Shown here in pieces: positions 1-6,111 of a stretch of DNA of 6,839 bases. Made by a program: the position numbers and the translations under genes. The stretch spans positions 1-6,839 of the forward strand of contig JAHEYE010000189.1 in assembly GCA_023251695.1 (NCBI GenBank), in the 5' to 3' direction. Source of the stretch: Sphingobacteriaceae bacterium (lineage in GTDB: Bacteria; Bacteroidota; Bacteroidia; B-17B0; Aurantibacillaceae). Every line of letters starts with the position of its first letter. Positions within the stretch are counted from its first letter, which is position 1. Below the pieces are notes generated by a model that had not been told where the DNA came from, did not search any database, and saw nothing but the letters and a program-made list of their open reading frames with translations.

Positions 1-680
1 TGCTTGAAGGGTTAAGTTTTATTCCTTATCCCCAAAATAATTTAATTACTATGGGCGGAACTATTTATACCTATTCGTGGACCGGGTTCGGATATTCAAA
101 TACAGGAATTCTTGATAGAACTTATAAAATGAATATGAGTAATTACAGCGTTATTTCATACTCGACAGGAATCCCTACTTCGTGGGGCGCCGCATCAACA
201 CTTATGAAAAACGGGAATTTTTTATATTGTCCCCTTGCATCTGCAAATTCATCAATTATCAGAGTTTTAAGCCCCACATTTACAACAGTAACTACAGCAA
301 CAACAATTCCTATTTCGCTTTCTCCCGGATTTGTTTCCGCTGCAGGCGCTGACAGTAATAATGATATTTACCATTTGTTCTCTAATTCAAATAACACCGC
401 TTGGTTTTTGAACAAATATTCTCTGACTACTTATATTATGGATTTGCAAAATTTTCAGGCTCTAAATTTAGTTTACCCAAACCCAGCTACAGAAGAACTT
501 AATATTTCAACTCAATATAAAAACATTACCCGGTTAGAGATTTTTGATATTACCGGAAAAAAGATTTGTCAACCGGAAACCTCACTAAAAATAAAAATCC
601 GAGATTTAAATCCCGGATTTTACATTTTAAAAGTTTATGAATCTGAAACCTCCCACAGTTTCAAGTTCATAAAACAATAA
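1..680 (+). CDS. T9SS type A sorting domain-containing secreted protein, 5'-truncated by window edge
   Basis: This is the C-terminal part of a secreted protein. The frame is open from base 3: sixteen sense codons precede the first in-window ATG at base 51, so that ATG is internal and the true start lies outside. About 225 residues are visible. The first ~150 are rich in Ser, Thr, Asn, Tyr and Gly, with short alternating hydrophobic strands, as in a beta-rich repeat or propeller; no specific family is recognised. The last ~73 residues (bases 459-677) are a type A T9SS C-terminal sorting domain. Its signs are the opening LVYPNPATEELNI, the middle LEIFDITGKKI and the closing LNPGFYILKVYE, ending in FKFIKQ. 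By family knowledge this domain directs outer-membrane translocation and is usually removed on surface attachment or release. The stop codon is 2 bases from the stop of the convergent ettA. Function beyond secretion is unknown. Confidence 0.88.
   Translation, partial: LEGLSFIPYPQNNLITMGGTIYTYSWTGFGYSNTGILDRTYKMNMSNYSVISYSTGIPTSWGAASTLMKNGNFLYCPLASANSSIIRVLSPTFTTVTTATTIPISLSPGFVSAAGADSNNDIYHLFSNSNNTAWFLNKYSLTTYIMDLQNFQALNLVYPNPATEELNISTQYKNITRLEIFDITGKKICQPETSLKIKIRDLNPGFYILKVYESETSHSFKFIKQ
583..621 (-). terminator. candidate intrinsic terminator of ettA, inside the convergent gene
   Basis: Bases 594-621 form an imperfect palindrome of 28 bases. The outer arms AAAATCCG (594-601) and CGGATTTT (614-621) pair perfectly, and the inner GATTTAAATC (603-612) is itself palindromic. 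Only the 602/613 pair mismatches. Read on the minus strand, the hairpin is followed at once by a T-rich run (TATTTTTAG, about 593-585), the arrangement of a Rho-independent terminator, and it lies about 60 bases past the ettA stop. On the plus strand the run after the stem is less uniform. The element is also coding sequence of the sorting domain. The structure is seen; termination is inferred. AT-rich stem ends weaken it. Confidence 0.45.
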
Positions 681-682
681 TT

Positions 683-2374
683 TTACTTAGTCGCCAATTT
701 TTTGTAGCGCGGTCGCTTAGGTTCAACATTACCCAAACGTTTTTTACGGTTCTCTTCGTATTCGGTGTATCCACCTTCAAACCAATACACACTGCTGTCG
801 CCTTCAAAGGCTAAGATGTGAGTACAAACTCTATCTAAAAACCAACGGTCGTGACTAATAATTACACCACAACCCGCAAAGTTTTCTAATGCTTCCTCTA
901 ATGCACGAAGTGTATTTACATCCAAGTCGTTGGTAGGCTCATCTAATAATAAAACATTACCACCTTCTTTTAAAGCTAAAGCTAAGTGTAAACGGTTTCT
1001 TTCCCCACCCGATAATACACTACATTTTTTTCCCTGATCTGCACCATTAAAATTGAAACGGGAAATATAAGCGCGTGAGTTAAATGATTTTCCTTCTACT
1101 AATAAGTTATCCAATCCCCCACTCACTACATCGTAAACTGTTTTACCGGGGTCAATATCTTTATGCGTTTGATCTACATAGGAAATTTTTACTGTTGGTC
1201 CCACTTTAAAGTCACCACCATTTGCTTTCTCCAGAGCCATAATCATTTTAAATAATGTGGTTTTACCGGCACCGTTTGGACCAATTATACCAACAATACC
1301 CGCAGGTGGTAATTTAAAGTTTAAGTTTTCGTATAAGAGTCGGTCGCCATAACCTTTTGATACATTAATAGCTTCAATAACTTCAGAACCCAGGCGCGGA
1401 CCGTTAGGAATAAATATTTCCAATTTCTCTTCTTTCGATTTCACATCTTCGTTCAACATTTTTTCGTAGTTAGCTAAACGTGCTTTTTGTTTAACTCCTC
1501 TACCCTTTACACCCTGACGAACCCAATCTAACTCGCGCGCTAATGTTTTCTGACGTTTACTCTCCGTTTTCTCTTCTTGTTTTAAACGTGCACCTTTTTG
1601 TTCTAACCAGCTTGAGTAATTTCCTTTCCATGGAATACCTTCGCCTCTGTCTAATTCTAAAATCCAACCTGCAACGTTATCCAAGAAATACCTGTCGTGG
1701 GTTACGGCAATAATTGTTCCCTTATAATTTTTTAAATGTTGTTCTAACCAATCCACACTCTCAGCATCCAAGTGATTGGTAGGCTCATCTAATAATAAAA
1801 TATCCGGTTCCTGAATTAACAAACGACATAAAGCAACGCGACGACGCTCTCCACCCGATAATATTTTTACAGACGTATCGCTTTCCGGACAACGTAAAGC
1901 ATCCATCGAACGCTCTAAACGATTGTCCAGATTCCATAAATCATTATTATCAATTAATTCCTGTAATTGCGCCTGACGGTTAATTAACTTCTCCATTTTA
2001 TCGGGGTCGTTAATTATTTCTTCATCCATGAATTTATTATTCACTTCTTCAAATTCATTCAGAATATCAACATGTTTTTGGGCGCCTTCACGGACAATTT
2101 CAATTACAGTTTTAGTTTCATCCAATTTTGGTTCCTGCTCCAACATCCCAACTGAATAACCCGGCGATTGATGGATCTCACCAATATAATCTTTATCCAT
2201 ACCCGCCATAATGCGAAGTAAAGTTGATTTACCCGAACCGTTTAAACCCAATACGCCAATTTTAGCGCCGTAGTAAAACGAAATATAAATATCTTTTAAA
2301 ACCTGTTTTTGAGGAGGGTGAATTTTCGAAACATTCACCATACTGAATATTATTTGTCTTCCTTCGTCTGCCAT
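683..2374 (-). CDS. ettA: energy-dependent translational throttle protein EttA (ABC-F ATPase)
   Basis: EttA is a cytoplasmic ABC-F ATPase without membrane segments. It binds the ribosomal E site and gates entry into elongation according to ATP/ADP level. The 563-residue product has two ABC domains. Domain 1 has Walker A GLNGSGKS (43-50), signature LSGGERRRVAL (from 172), Walker B ILLLDEPTNHLD (192-203, catalytic E197) and switch H226. Domain 2 has Walker A GPNGAGKT (365-372), signature LSGGERNRL (from 454), Walker B LLLDEPTNDLD (catalytic E479) and H508. The charged linker around 243-325, with WVRQGVKGRGVKQKARLANY, is the tRNA-interaction motif region typical of EttA, and an acidic arm insertion lies near 95-145. 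Length is close to the ~555 residues usual for the family. The ATG at 2374 gives an N-terminus resembling E. coli EttA (memory, not alignment). All catalytic residues are intact. It follows the small exported gene by 36 bases, so it could be cotranscribed with it, and it may also have its own promoter. The EttA-type arm and linker argue against a resistance ABC-F. Confidence 0.95.
   Translation of the reverse strand: MADEGRQIIFSMVNVSKIHPPQKQVLKDIYISFYYGAKIGVLGLNGSGKSTLLRIMAGMDKDYIGEIHQSPGYSVGMLEQEPKLDETKTVIEIVREGAQKHVDILNEFEEVNNKFMDEEIINDPDKMEKLINRQAQLQELIDNNDLWNLDNRLERSMDALRCPESDTSVKILSGGERRRVALCRLLIQEPDILLLDEPTNHLDAESVDWLEQHLKNYKGTIIAVTHDRYFLDNVAGWILELDRGEGIPWKGNYSSWLEQKGARLKQEEKTESKRQKTLARELDWVRQGVKGRGVKQKARLANYEKMLNEDVKSKEEKLEIFIPNGPRLGSEVIEAINVSKGYGDRLLYENLNFKLPPAGIVGIIGPNGAGKTTLFKMIMALEKANGGDFKVGPTVKISYVDQTHKDIDPGKTVYDVVSGGLDNLLVEGKSFNSRAYISRFNFNGADQGKKCSVLSGGERNRLHLALALKEGGNVLLLDEPTNDLDVNTLRALEEALENFAGCGVIISHDRWFLDRVCTHILAFEGDSSVYWFEGGYTEYEENRKKRLGNVEPKRPRYKKLATK
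930..954. repeat. 25-base direct repeat, copy 1 (Walker B of EttA domain 2)
   Basis: This stretch is identical to bases 1776-1800. Read on the minus strand it encodes the Walker B core LLLDEPTN of the second ABC domain. The shared run starts TTGGTAGGCTC, and the similarity extends outward through a common TCCAAGT on the left. It reflects the internal duplication of the ABC domain, with identical synonymous codons, and is not a mobile or regulatory repeat. Confidence 0.8.
1776..1800. repeat. 25-base direct repeat, copy 2 (Walker B of EttA domain 1)
   Basis: This is the second exact copy of the stretch at 930-954, 846 bases away and in the same orientation. It encodes LLLDEPTN of the first ABC domain. 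The neighbouring paralogous regions of the two domains differ much more at the nucleotide level. Confidence 0.8.
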
Positions 2375-2393
2375 AATTGTAAAATTTGAGAGG

Positions 2394-2401
2394 CGAAGAT
2401 A
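2394..2401 (-). promoter_or_regulatory. candidate -7 element of an ettA promoter
   Basis: On the minus strand these bases read TATCTTCG, which matches the Bacteroidota -7 consensus TAnnTTTG at five of six fixed positions. They lie 19 bases before the ettA ATG, a usual leader length. No convincing -33 TTG partner is seen upstream, where the end of the small exported gene lies. If real, ettA can be transcribed independently of that gene. Confidence 0.4.
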
Positions 2402-2410
2402 GTAAAAAGA

Positions 2411-3058
2411 TTAGTTTTTAGGGAAATAAACGGGGTGTTTTTGATTGTATTTACTAATAAAACGCATGGCCTGTTCTTTCTTTTTTTTGTGGGACAAAGC
2501 CATGAATTCGTTATAGATTTCGGTATCCTTTTTTAATAATTCCTGAAGGTTTTCGAGCGTAAAATCAACCCTATTACCTGTATGAAAATCCATCAGATAA
2601 TCCCTGATTTCCTTGGCATTAGTCGTTGAATTTCCCACGGGTCCGTTAATAAAAGCATTATACCCCGGAGAGGTATAGGTAACCGGAACTGAGGCCATGA
2701 AAAAGCTAATAGCTCCGAAATTCGTAATCCGGAAAAACCACTTATTGCTATTGAGATAAATAACATTATTTTGACAAAACCCCCATACTTTTTCGGATTG
2801 GATATGTGCCTTGCTGCCATCGCGTTCAATAAACTCAATATTATCCTCCTCGATAAGCTTACTGTAAAATTCGAGCTGGTCTTTATTGATGTCGGTATTG
2901 ATCTTCTCTTTCGGAATAGGCCAATTATGGCGGAAATCCTGATATGTTAAATAAAGCCCTTCATAAAGAAGGAAATCATTGGAAAAAGCAACCGAATCGG
3001 CCTGTGAAAACAGCCTTGAAAACAGAAGAAAGAATGCGGTAATTAAGTTGAAACGCAT
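2411..3058 (-). CDS. uncharacterised exported protein (215 aa)
   Basis: Function is unknown. Residues 1-20 (MRFNLITAFFLLFSRLFSQA) look like a Sec signal peptide with probable cleavage near FSQ-A or SQA-D, so the mature ~195 residues should be periplasmic or envelope-located. No lipobox is present. Visible marks are EGLYLTYQDFRHNWPI (about 33-48), VWGFCQNNVIYLN (about 91-103) followed by a modestly hydrophobic stretch (111-130), and a Lys-rich helix-like C-terminus with a KKKK run (191-194). The first two resemble a pattern I recall from uncharacterised Bacteroidota exported proteins; this is memory, not a search. I chose the ATG at 3058. The frame also allows a TTG at 3067, but that would put three residues before the signal peptide and would sit inside the promoter-like CATCTTTG. 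The gene is 36 bases upstream of ettA on the same strand and divergent from the protease gene. One cysteine (C95) is present, and no catalytic motif is recognised. Confidence 0.8.
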   Translation of the reverse strand: MRFNLITAFFLLFSRLFSQADSVAFSNDFLLYEGLYLTYQDFRHNWPIPKEKINTDINKDQLEFYSKLIEEDNIEFIERDGSKAHIQSEKVWGFCQNNVIYLNSNKWFFRITNFGAISFFMASVPVTYTSPGYNAFINGPVGNSTTNAKEIRDYLMDFHTGNRVDFTLENLQELLKKDTEIYNEFMALSHKKKKEQAMRFISKYNQKHPVYFPKN

Positions 3059-3064
3059 ATTAGG

Positions 3065-3072
3065 CAAAGATG
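3065..3072 (-). promoter_or_regulatory. candidate -7 element of the small exported gene, very close to its ATG
   Basis: On the minus strand these bases read CATCTTTG, which matches TAnnTTTG at all fixed positions but the first. Only six bases (CCTAAT) separate it from the ATG at 3058, so a transcript initiated from it would have almost no leader. No -33 TTG lies at normal spacing. Confidence 0.3.
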
Positions 3073-3083
3073 ATTATTTTTTT

Positions 3084-3091
3084 TAATTTTA
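3084..3091 (+). promoter_or_regulatory. candidate -7 element for the protease-prmC cluster
   Basis: TAATTTTA matches the Bacteroidota -7 consensus TAnnTTTG except for the last base, and lies 21 bases before the protease ATG, a plausible leader length. It is followed by the perfect palindrome ATACGTAT (3091-3098). No clear -33 element is seen and the region is AT-rich, so a chance match is quite possible. Confidence 0.25.
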
Positions 3092-3112
3092 TACGTATTA
3101 AAACCAATTGAG

Positions 3113-5227
3113 ATGCAACGTATCCTCTACTTTTTATCATTTATTGTATGCCTTAACGCGTATTCGCAAAATAACGTTAGCAACGCCCTCAAAAGCCATA
3201 TCTATAATAATGATTTCCCTTCGGCAAACTTTAACGTTTTGGTTGAAGGTGATATGCAAAAACTGAAAGCCGCAGAGAAATCTCTTGGAATCAGAATAAA
3301 ATATATCTCAGGTAATATTGCCTCCATTAGCGCCAACGTAAATAGTATTGCTGCTTTAATTGAAAGTAAAATTGCAACTTATATCGAATACATAGAACCT
3401 CATAATAAACCCCTTAACGATTCAATGATTTACCGTAACCGTATCAAACCTGTAAGACTGGGTACTTCCCCACTCTTGGCTGCTTACGATGGTACAGGGG
3501 TAACTGTCGGGATTATTGATACAGGTATTGATTTCGCTCATCCTGATTTTAAAGATGCATTGGGTAACACAAGAATTAAATTTATCTGGGATCAAACCGT
3601 TGCTTCCCCTACTAATATTCCCATGCCTTTCGGATACGGACAAGAATGGACAGCCACACAAATTAATGCTGCTGTTTGTACACATTCTGATCTTGCCTGG
3701 TGGGGACACGGAACCGGTGTAAGTGGAATTGCTGCAGGAAATGGTTTAGCAAACGGAACGCATGAAGGAATTGCTTCGAAAGCCGATATTATCGTGGTTG
3801 CACTCGATTTCTATTCATCCGGACCAATTATTTCAGATGCTGTTCAATACATCGTTAATAAAGCTACAGCTTTAGGTCAGCCTTTCGTAATTAACGCGAG
3901 TGTTGGTGATTATTATGGCAGTCATGACGGAACGAATACAGAATCAAAATTAATTGAATCGATGATTGCAAATATTCCCGGCCGTGCAATGGTTGCCGCA
4001 GCAGGAAATGGTGGAAATGTAAAATTCCATACAAAAAACAATGTGATTCCAACTGACACTAATTTTACCTGGTTACAAAACACTTCCGGTCCGTTGTACT
4101 ATTGGTACTATGCCGATACATTGCAAATAAAAAACGTAAAATGGTCGGTTGGTGCCAACAACCCTAATTCATTCAATAATTTAGGAAATATTAATAGTTT
4201 CAAGAACTACAATTACAACTATTCGGTTAAGAATGATACGGTTTGGAATGGTTTGAACCGGATTGGTAAGATCCAGAGCATCGCAAGTATTAATCCGTAT
4301 GGTGTTTACGAATTATTTGTAACAATCACTCCGGATAGCGCCGGTTATCTCTGGAGAATTGAAAGCACCGGTACCGGAACATTTAGTGCTTGGAATTTTG
4401 ATTTTGTGTCTTCAGGTTTACCAACTGCTGCTCAATATCCTAAAATTACCAAATATACTATGCCGGATACTGTTTCCTCGATGGTAAGTAGTTTTCAGTG
4501 TAGTGATGATATTATCACCGTAGCCAATTACATTAACCGTAAAGCTTATCTCGATGTAAACAGCGTTATGCAAATTATTCCTGAGAATGCAGGAGAATTA
4601 GCAAATAACAGTAGTTGTGGTCCGACCCGCGATAACCGTATAAAACCGGAAGTGGCTGCAACAGGAGGCTGTATCTTAACTTGTTTACCAATGGGTATGC
4701 AGGCGAATCAGATCAGTTCAGCACCTACTTCAGTTGCACAGGGAAGTTTTCATGTGACCAGTGGAGGAACATCAGCAGCATCGCCGGTGGTTGCCGGATT
4801 AGCAGCTTTATTTTTACAGGCACATCCAACATACAATAATAAACAAGTTCGGCAAGCTATTATAAATTGTACCTACAGTGATGGCTGGGAAGGCGTTTTA
4901 CCTAATAATAAATTTGGTTACGGTAAATTAGACGGCTTTAGTACTTTTACCTGTGCTTTAGCAACCGGCATTGATAACAAAAACGTACTAAATAATGCTA
5001 ATGTTTATCCGAATCCTTTTAATAAAGAAGTGAAGGTTAAATTAGAGAAAAAAATGAGCGGTGAGGTAAGTGTTTATAATGCAATAGGCGAATTGATCTT
5101 TAAGGACAAATTCAATTCTGACGAATATGTTTTAAACAGGAGCATTATGAAAGCTGAGGGCGTTTATATTATCAAAATCAAATCTCCGTCTTTCGAAGAG
5201 AATTATAAAATAATTGCTACTGATTAA
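3113..5227 (+). CDS. subtilisin-family (S8) serine protease with T9SS type A sorting domain
   Basis: This is a secreted endopeptidase precursor of 704 residues. Residues 1-18 form a Sec signal peptide (cleavage probably S18-Q19). Residues ~38-98 resemble an inhibitor I9-type propeptide, which would fold the protease and then be removed. The catalytic domain spans ~125-610: Asp136 in VGIIDTGIDFAHPDF, His199 in GHGTGVSGIAAGNG, oxyanion Asn299 in VAAAGNGG, and Ser554 in SGGTSAASP. The triad is complete. Asn299 and Ser554 are 255 residues apart, against about 66 in subtilisin, so ~190 residues rich in Asn, Tyr and Trp are inserted, probably as a beta-sandwich. His+3 is Gly instead of the commoner His (GHGTG). 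Residues ~628-704 are a type A sorting domain (ANVYPNPFNKEVKV, SVYNAIGELIF, EGVYIIKI), so the enzyme should reach the surface or medium through T9SS. prmC starts 2 bases after its stop. Substrate is unknown; the insertion recalls Csp-type subtilases, which is inference. Confidence 0.93.
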   Translation: MQRILYFLSFIVCLNAYSQNNVSNALKSHIYNNDFPSANFNVLVEGDMQKLKAAEKSLGIRIKYISGNIASISANVNSIAALIESKIATYIEYIEPHNKPLNDSMIYRNRIKPVRLGTSPLLAAYDGTGVTVGIIDTGIDFAHPDFKDALGNTRIKFIWDQTVASPTNIPMPFGYGQEWTATQINAAVCTHSDLAWWGHGTGVSGIAAGNGLANGTHEGIASKADIIVVALDFYSSGPIISDAVQYIVNKATALGQPFVINASVGDYYGSHDGTNTESKLIESMIANIPGRAMVAAAGNGGNVKFHTKNNVIPTDTNFTWLQNTSGPLYYWYYADTLQIKNVKWSVGANNPNSFNNLGNINSFKNYNYNYSVKNDTVWNGLNRIGKIQSIASINPYGVYELFVTITPDSAGYLWRIESTGTGTFSAWNFDFVSSGLPTAAQYPKITKYTMPDTVSSMVSSFQCSDDIITVANYINRKAYLDVNSVMQIIPENAGELANNSSCGPTRDNRIKPEVAATGGCILTCLPMGMQANQISSAPTSVAQGSFHVTSGGTSAASPVVAGLAALFLQAHPTYNNKQVRQAIINCTYSDGWEGVLPNNKFGYGKLDGFSTFTCALATGIDNKNVLNNANVYPNPFNKEVKVKLEKKMSGEVSVYNAIGELIFKDKFNSDEYVLNRSIMKAEGVYIIKIKSPSFEENYKIIATD

Positions 5228-5229
5228 CA

Positions 5230-6111
5230 ATGCGCATTGCATCCAATAAGCTGCAGGACATTTTAAATTTTTACAACAGCGAATTAACTTCTGTTTACGA
5301 CACAGAGGAACTCCGCGTTTTGATTTCACAAACATTTGAGCATTATCTGGGCTATCCTTCCGCTGAAATGGCTTTGAAAAAACAGGAGAATCTTAACCAA
5401 AGTGATGTTTTAAAACTTTATGATTGCTGTAAGGAACTTAAAAAAAATATTCCGCTTCAGTATGTTTTAGGCGAGAGTATTTTTTATGGATTAAAATTTA
5501 AAGTTAATTCAAGTGTTTTAATCCCGAGGCCTGAAACAGAAGAGTTAGTTGATTTGATTCTGAAAGACTGCAAAAAATTAAACGAAACAACATTAGATAT
5601 TCTCGATATAGGTACTGGCAGCGGCTGCATTGCGGTTACATTAAAAAATAAATTACCGGAAGCGAATGTTTCATCCATTGATATTTCGGAAGATGCATTA
5701 TTAGTTGCACAGCAAAATGCAATTCAAAATAACACAACAGTATTATTTAAGCATGCCGATATTTTGAAGAATGAAGCCGGATATATTTTAGATAATTATG
5801 ATATAATCGTCAGTAATCCGCCATACATCGCAAAAAAAGAAGCTGATCAAATGCACGAAAGGGTAAAAAATAATGAGCCTTCTATTGCTTTATTTGTGGA
5901 TAGTAATGATGCGACTGTTTTTTATAAACGTATTATTGAATTATGTAAAGAACATTTGAATCCGGGAGGCTCTCTTTACTTTGAATTAAATCCTTTATTT
6001 GCCAATGATGTGAAAGACATTGCCATAAAAAATAATTTATTTAAGGAAGTTGCCTTATTAAAAGATATGTCGGGCAATGTCCGCTTTTTAAAAGCTATTA
6101 AACATGAATAA
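5230..6111 (+). CDS. prmC: peptide chain release factor N(5)-glutamine methyltransferase PrmC
   Basis: PrmC transfers a methyl group from S-adenosylmethionine to the glutamine of the GGQ motif in release factors RF1 and RF2, which speeds peptide release; it is cytoplasmic. The 293-residue product is near the family norm (~280). An N-terminal helical release-factor-binding domain (~1-75) ends in PLQYVLGE (75-82) and FYGL. IPRPETEELVDLI (98-110) follows. The SAM-binding motif is LDIGTGSGCIAVTL (125-138), with an acidic strand end SIDISEDAL (149-157). The catalytic NPPY (196-199) binds the substrate glutamine. The C-terminus, LKDMSGNVRFLKA, is typical. All key residues are present. The ATG lies 2 bases after the protease stop, and the next gene overlaps the prmC end by 8 bases, so translation is probably coupled through the cluster. 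No Shine-Dalgarno sequence is seen, as usual in Bacteroidota. The HemK name is an old synonym; the NPPY motif and N-terminal domain separate it from DNA methylases. Confidence 0.95.
   Translation: MRIASNKLQDILNFYNSELTSVYDTEELRVLISQTFEHYLGYPSAEMALKKQENLNQSDVLKLYDCCKELKKNIPLQYVLGESIFYGLKFKVNSSVLIPRPETEELVDLILKDCKKLNETTLDILDIGTGSGCIAVTLKNKLPEANVSSIDISEDALLVAQQNAIQNNTTVLFKHADILKNEAGYILDNYDIIVSNPPYIAKKEADQMHERVKNNEPSIALFVDSNDATVFYKRIIELCKEHLNPGGSLYFELNPLFANDVKDIAIKNNLFKEVALLKDMSGNVRFLKAIKHE

Noticed and set aside
51..53. ATG at 51 as the start of the first gene
   Set aside because: The frame stays open to the left edge with sixteen preceding sense codons and there is no signal peptide after the ATG, although the protein carries a T9SS domain that requires Sec export. 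The start lies outside the window.
683..2374. ABC-F antibiotic resistance protein
   Set aside because: The linker with WVRQGVKGRGVKQKARLA, the arm insertion and the length fit EttA, and there is no resistance gene or mobile element context.
2593..2838. 81-residue minus-strand ORF
   Set aside because: It lies wholly inside the exported gene in another frame of the same strand and shows no family motif.
3065..3067. TTG start for the small exported gene
   Set aside because: It adds only three residues before the signal peptide, and its bases fall in a promoter-like CATCTTTG. The ATG at 3058 fits better.
3422..3722. Small ORFs on both strands inside the protease gene
   Set aside because: They are shadows of the region encoding the Asp136 and His199 motifs, whose conservation shows which frame is real.
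4368..4377. Perfect 10-base palindrome CCGGTACCGG in the protease gene
   Set aside because: It falls in a Thr-Gly repeat coding stretch (STGTGTF) with no T-run beside it, so it is probably incidental.
5132..5335. Minus-strand ORF across the protease-prmC junction
   Set aside because: It is antisense to the sorting domain and the prmC start, both of which are well supported, and has no motif of its own.
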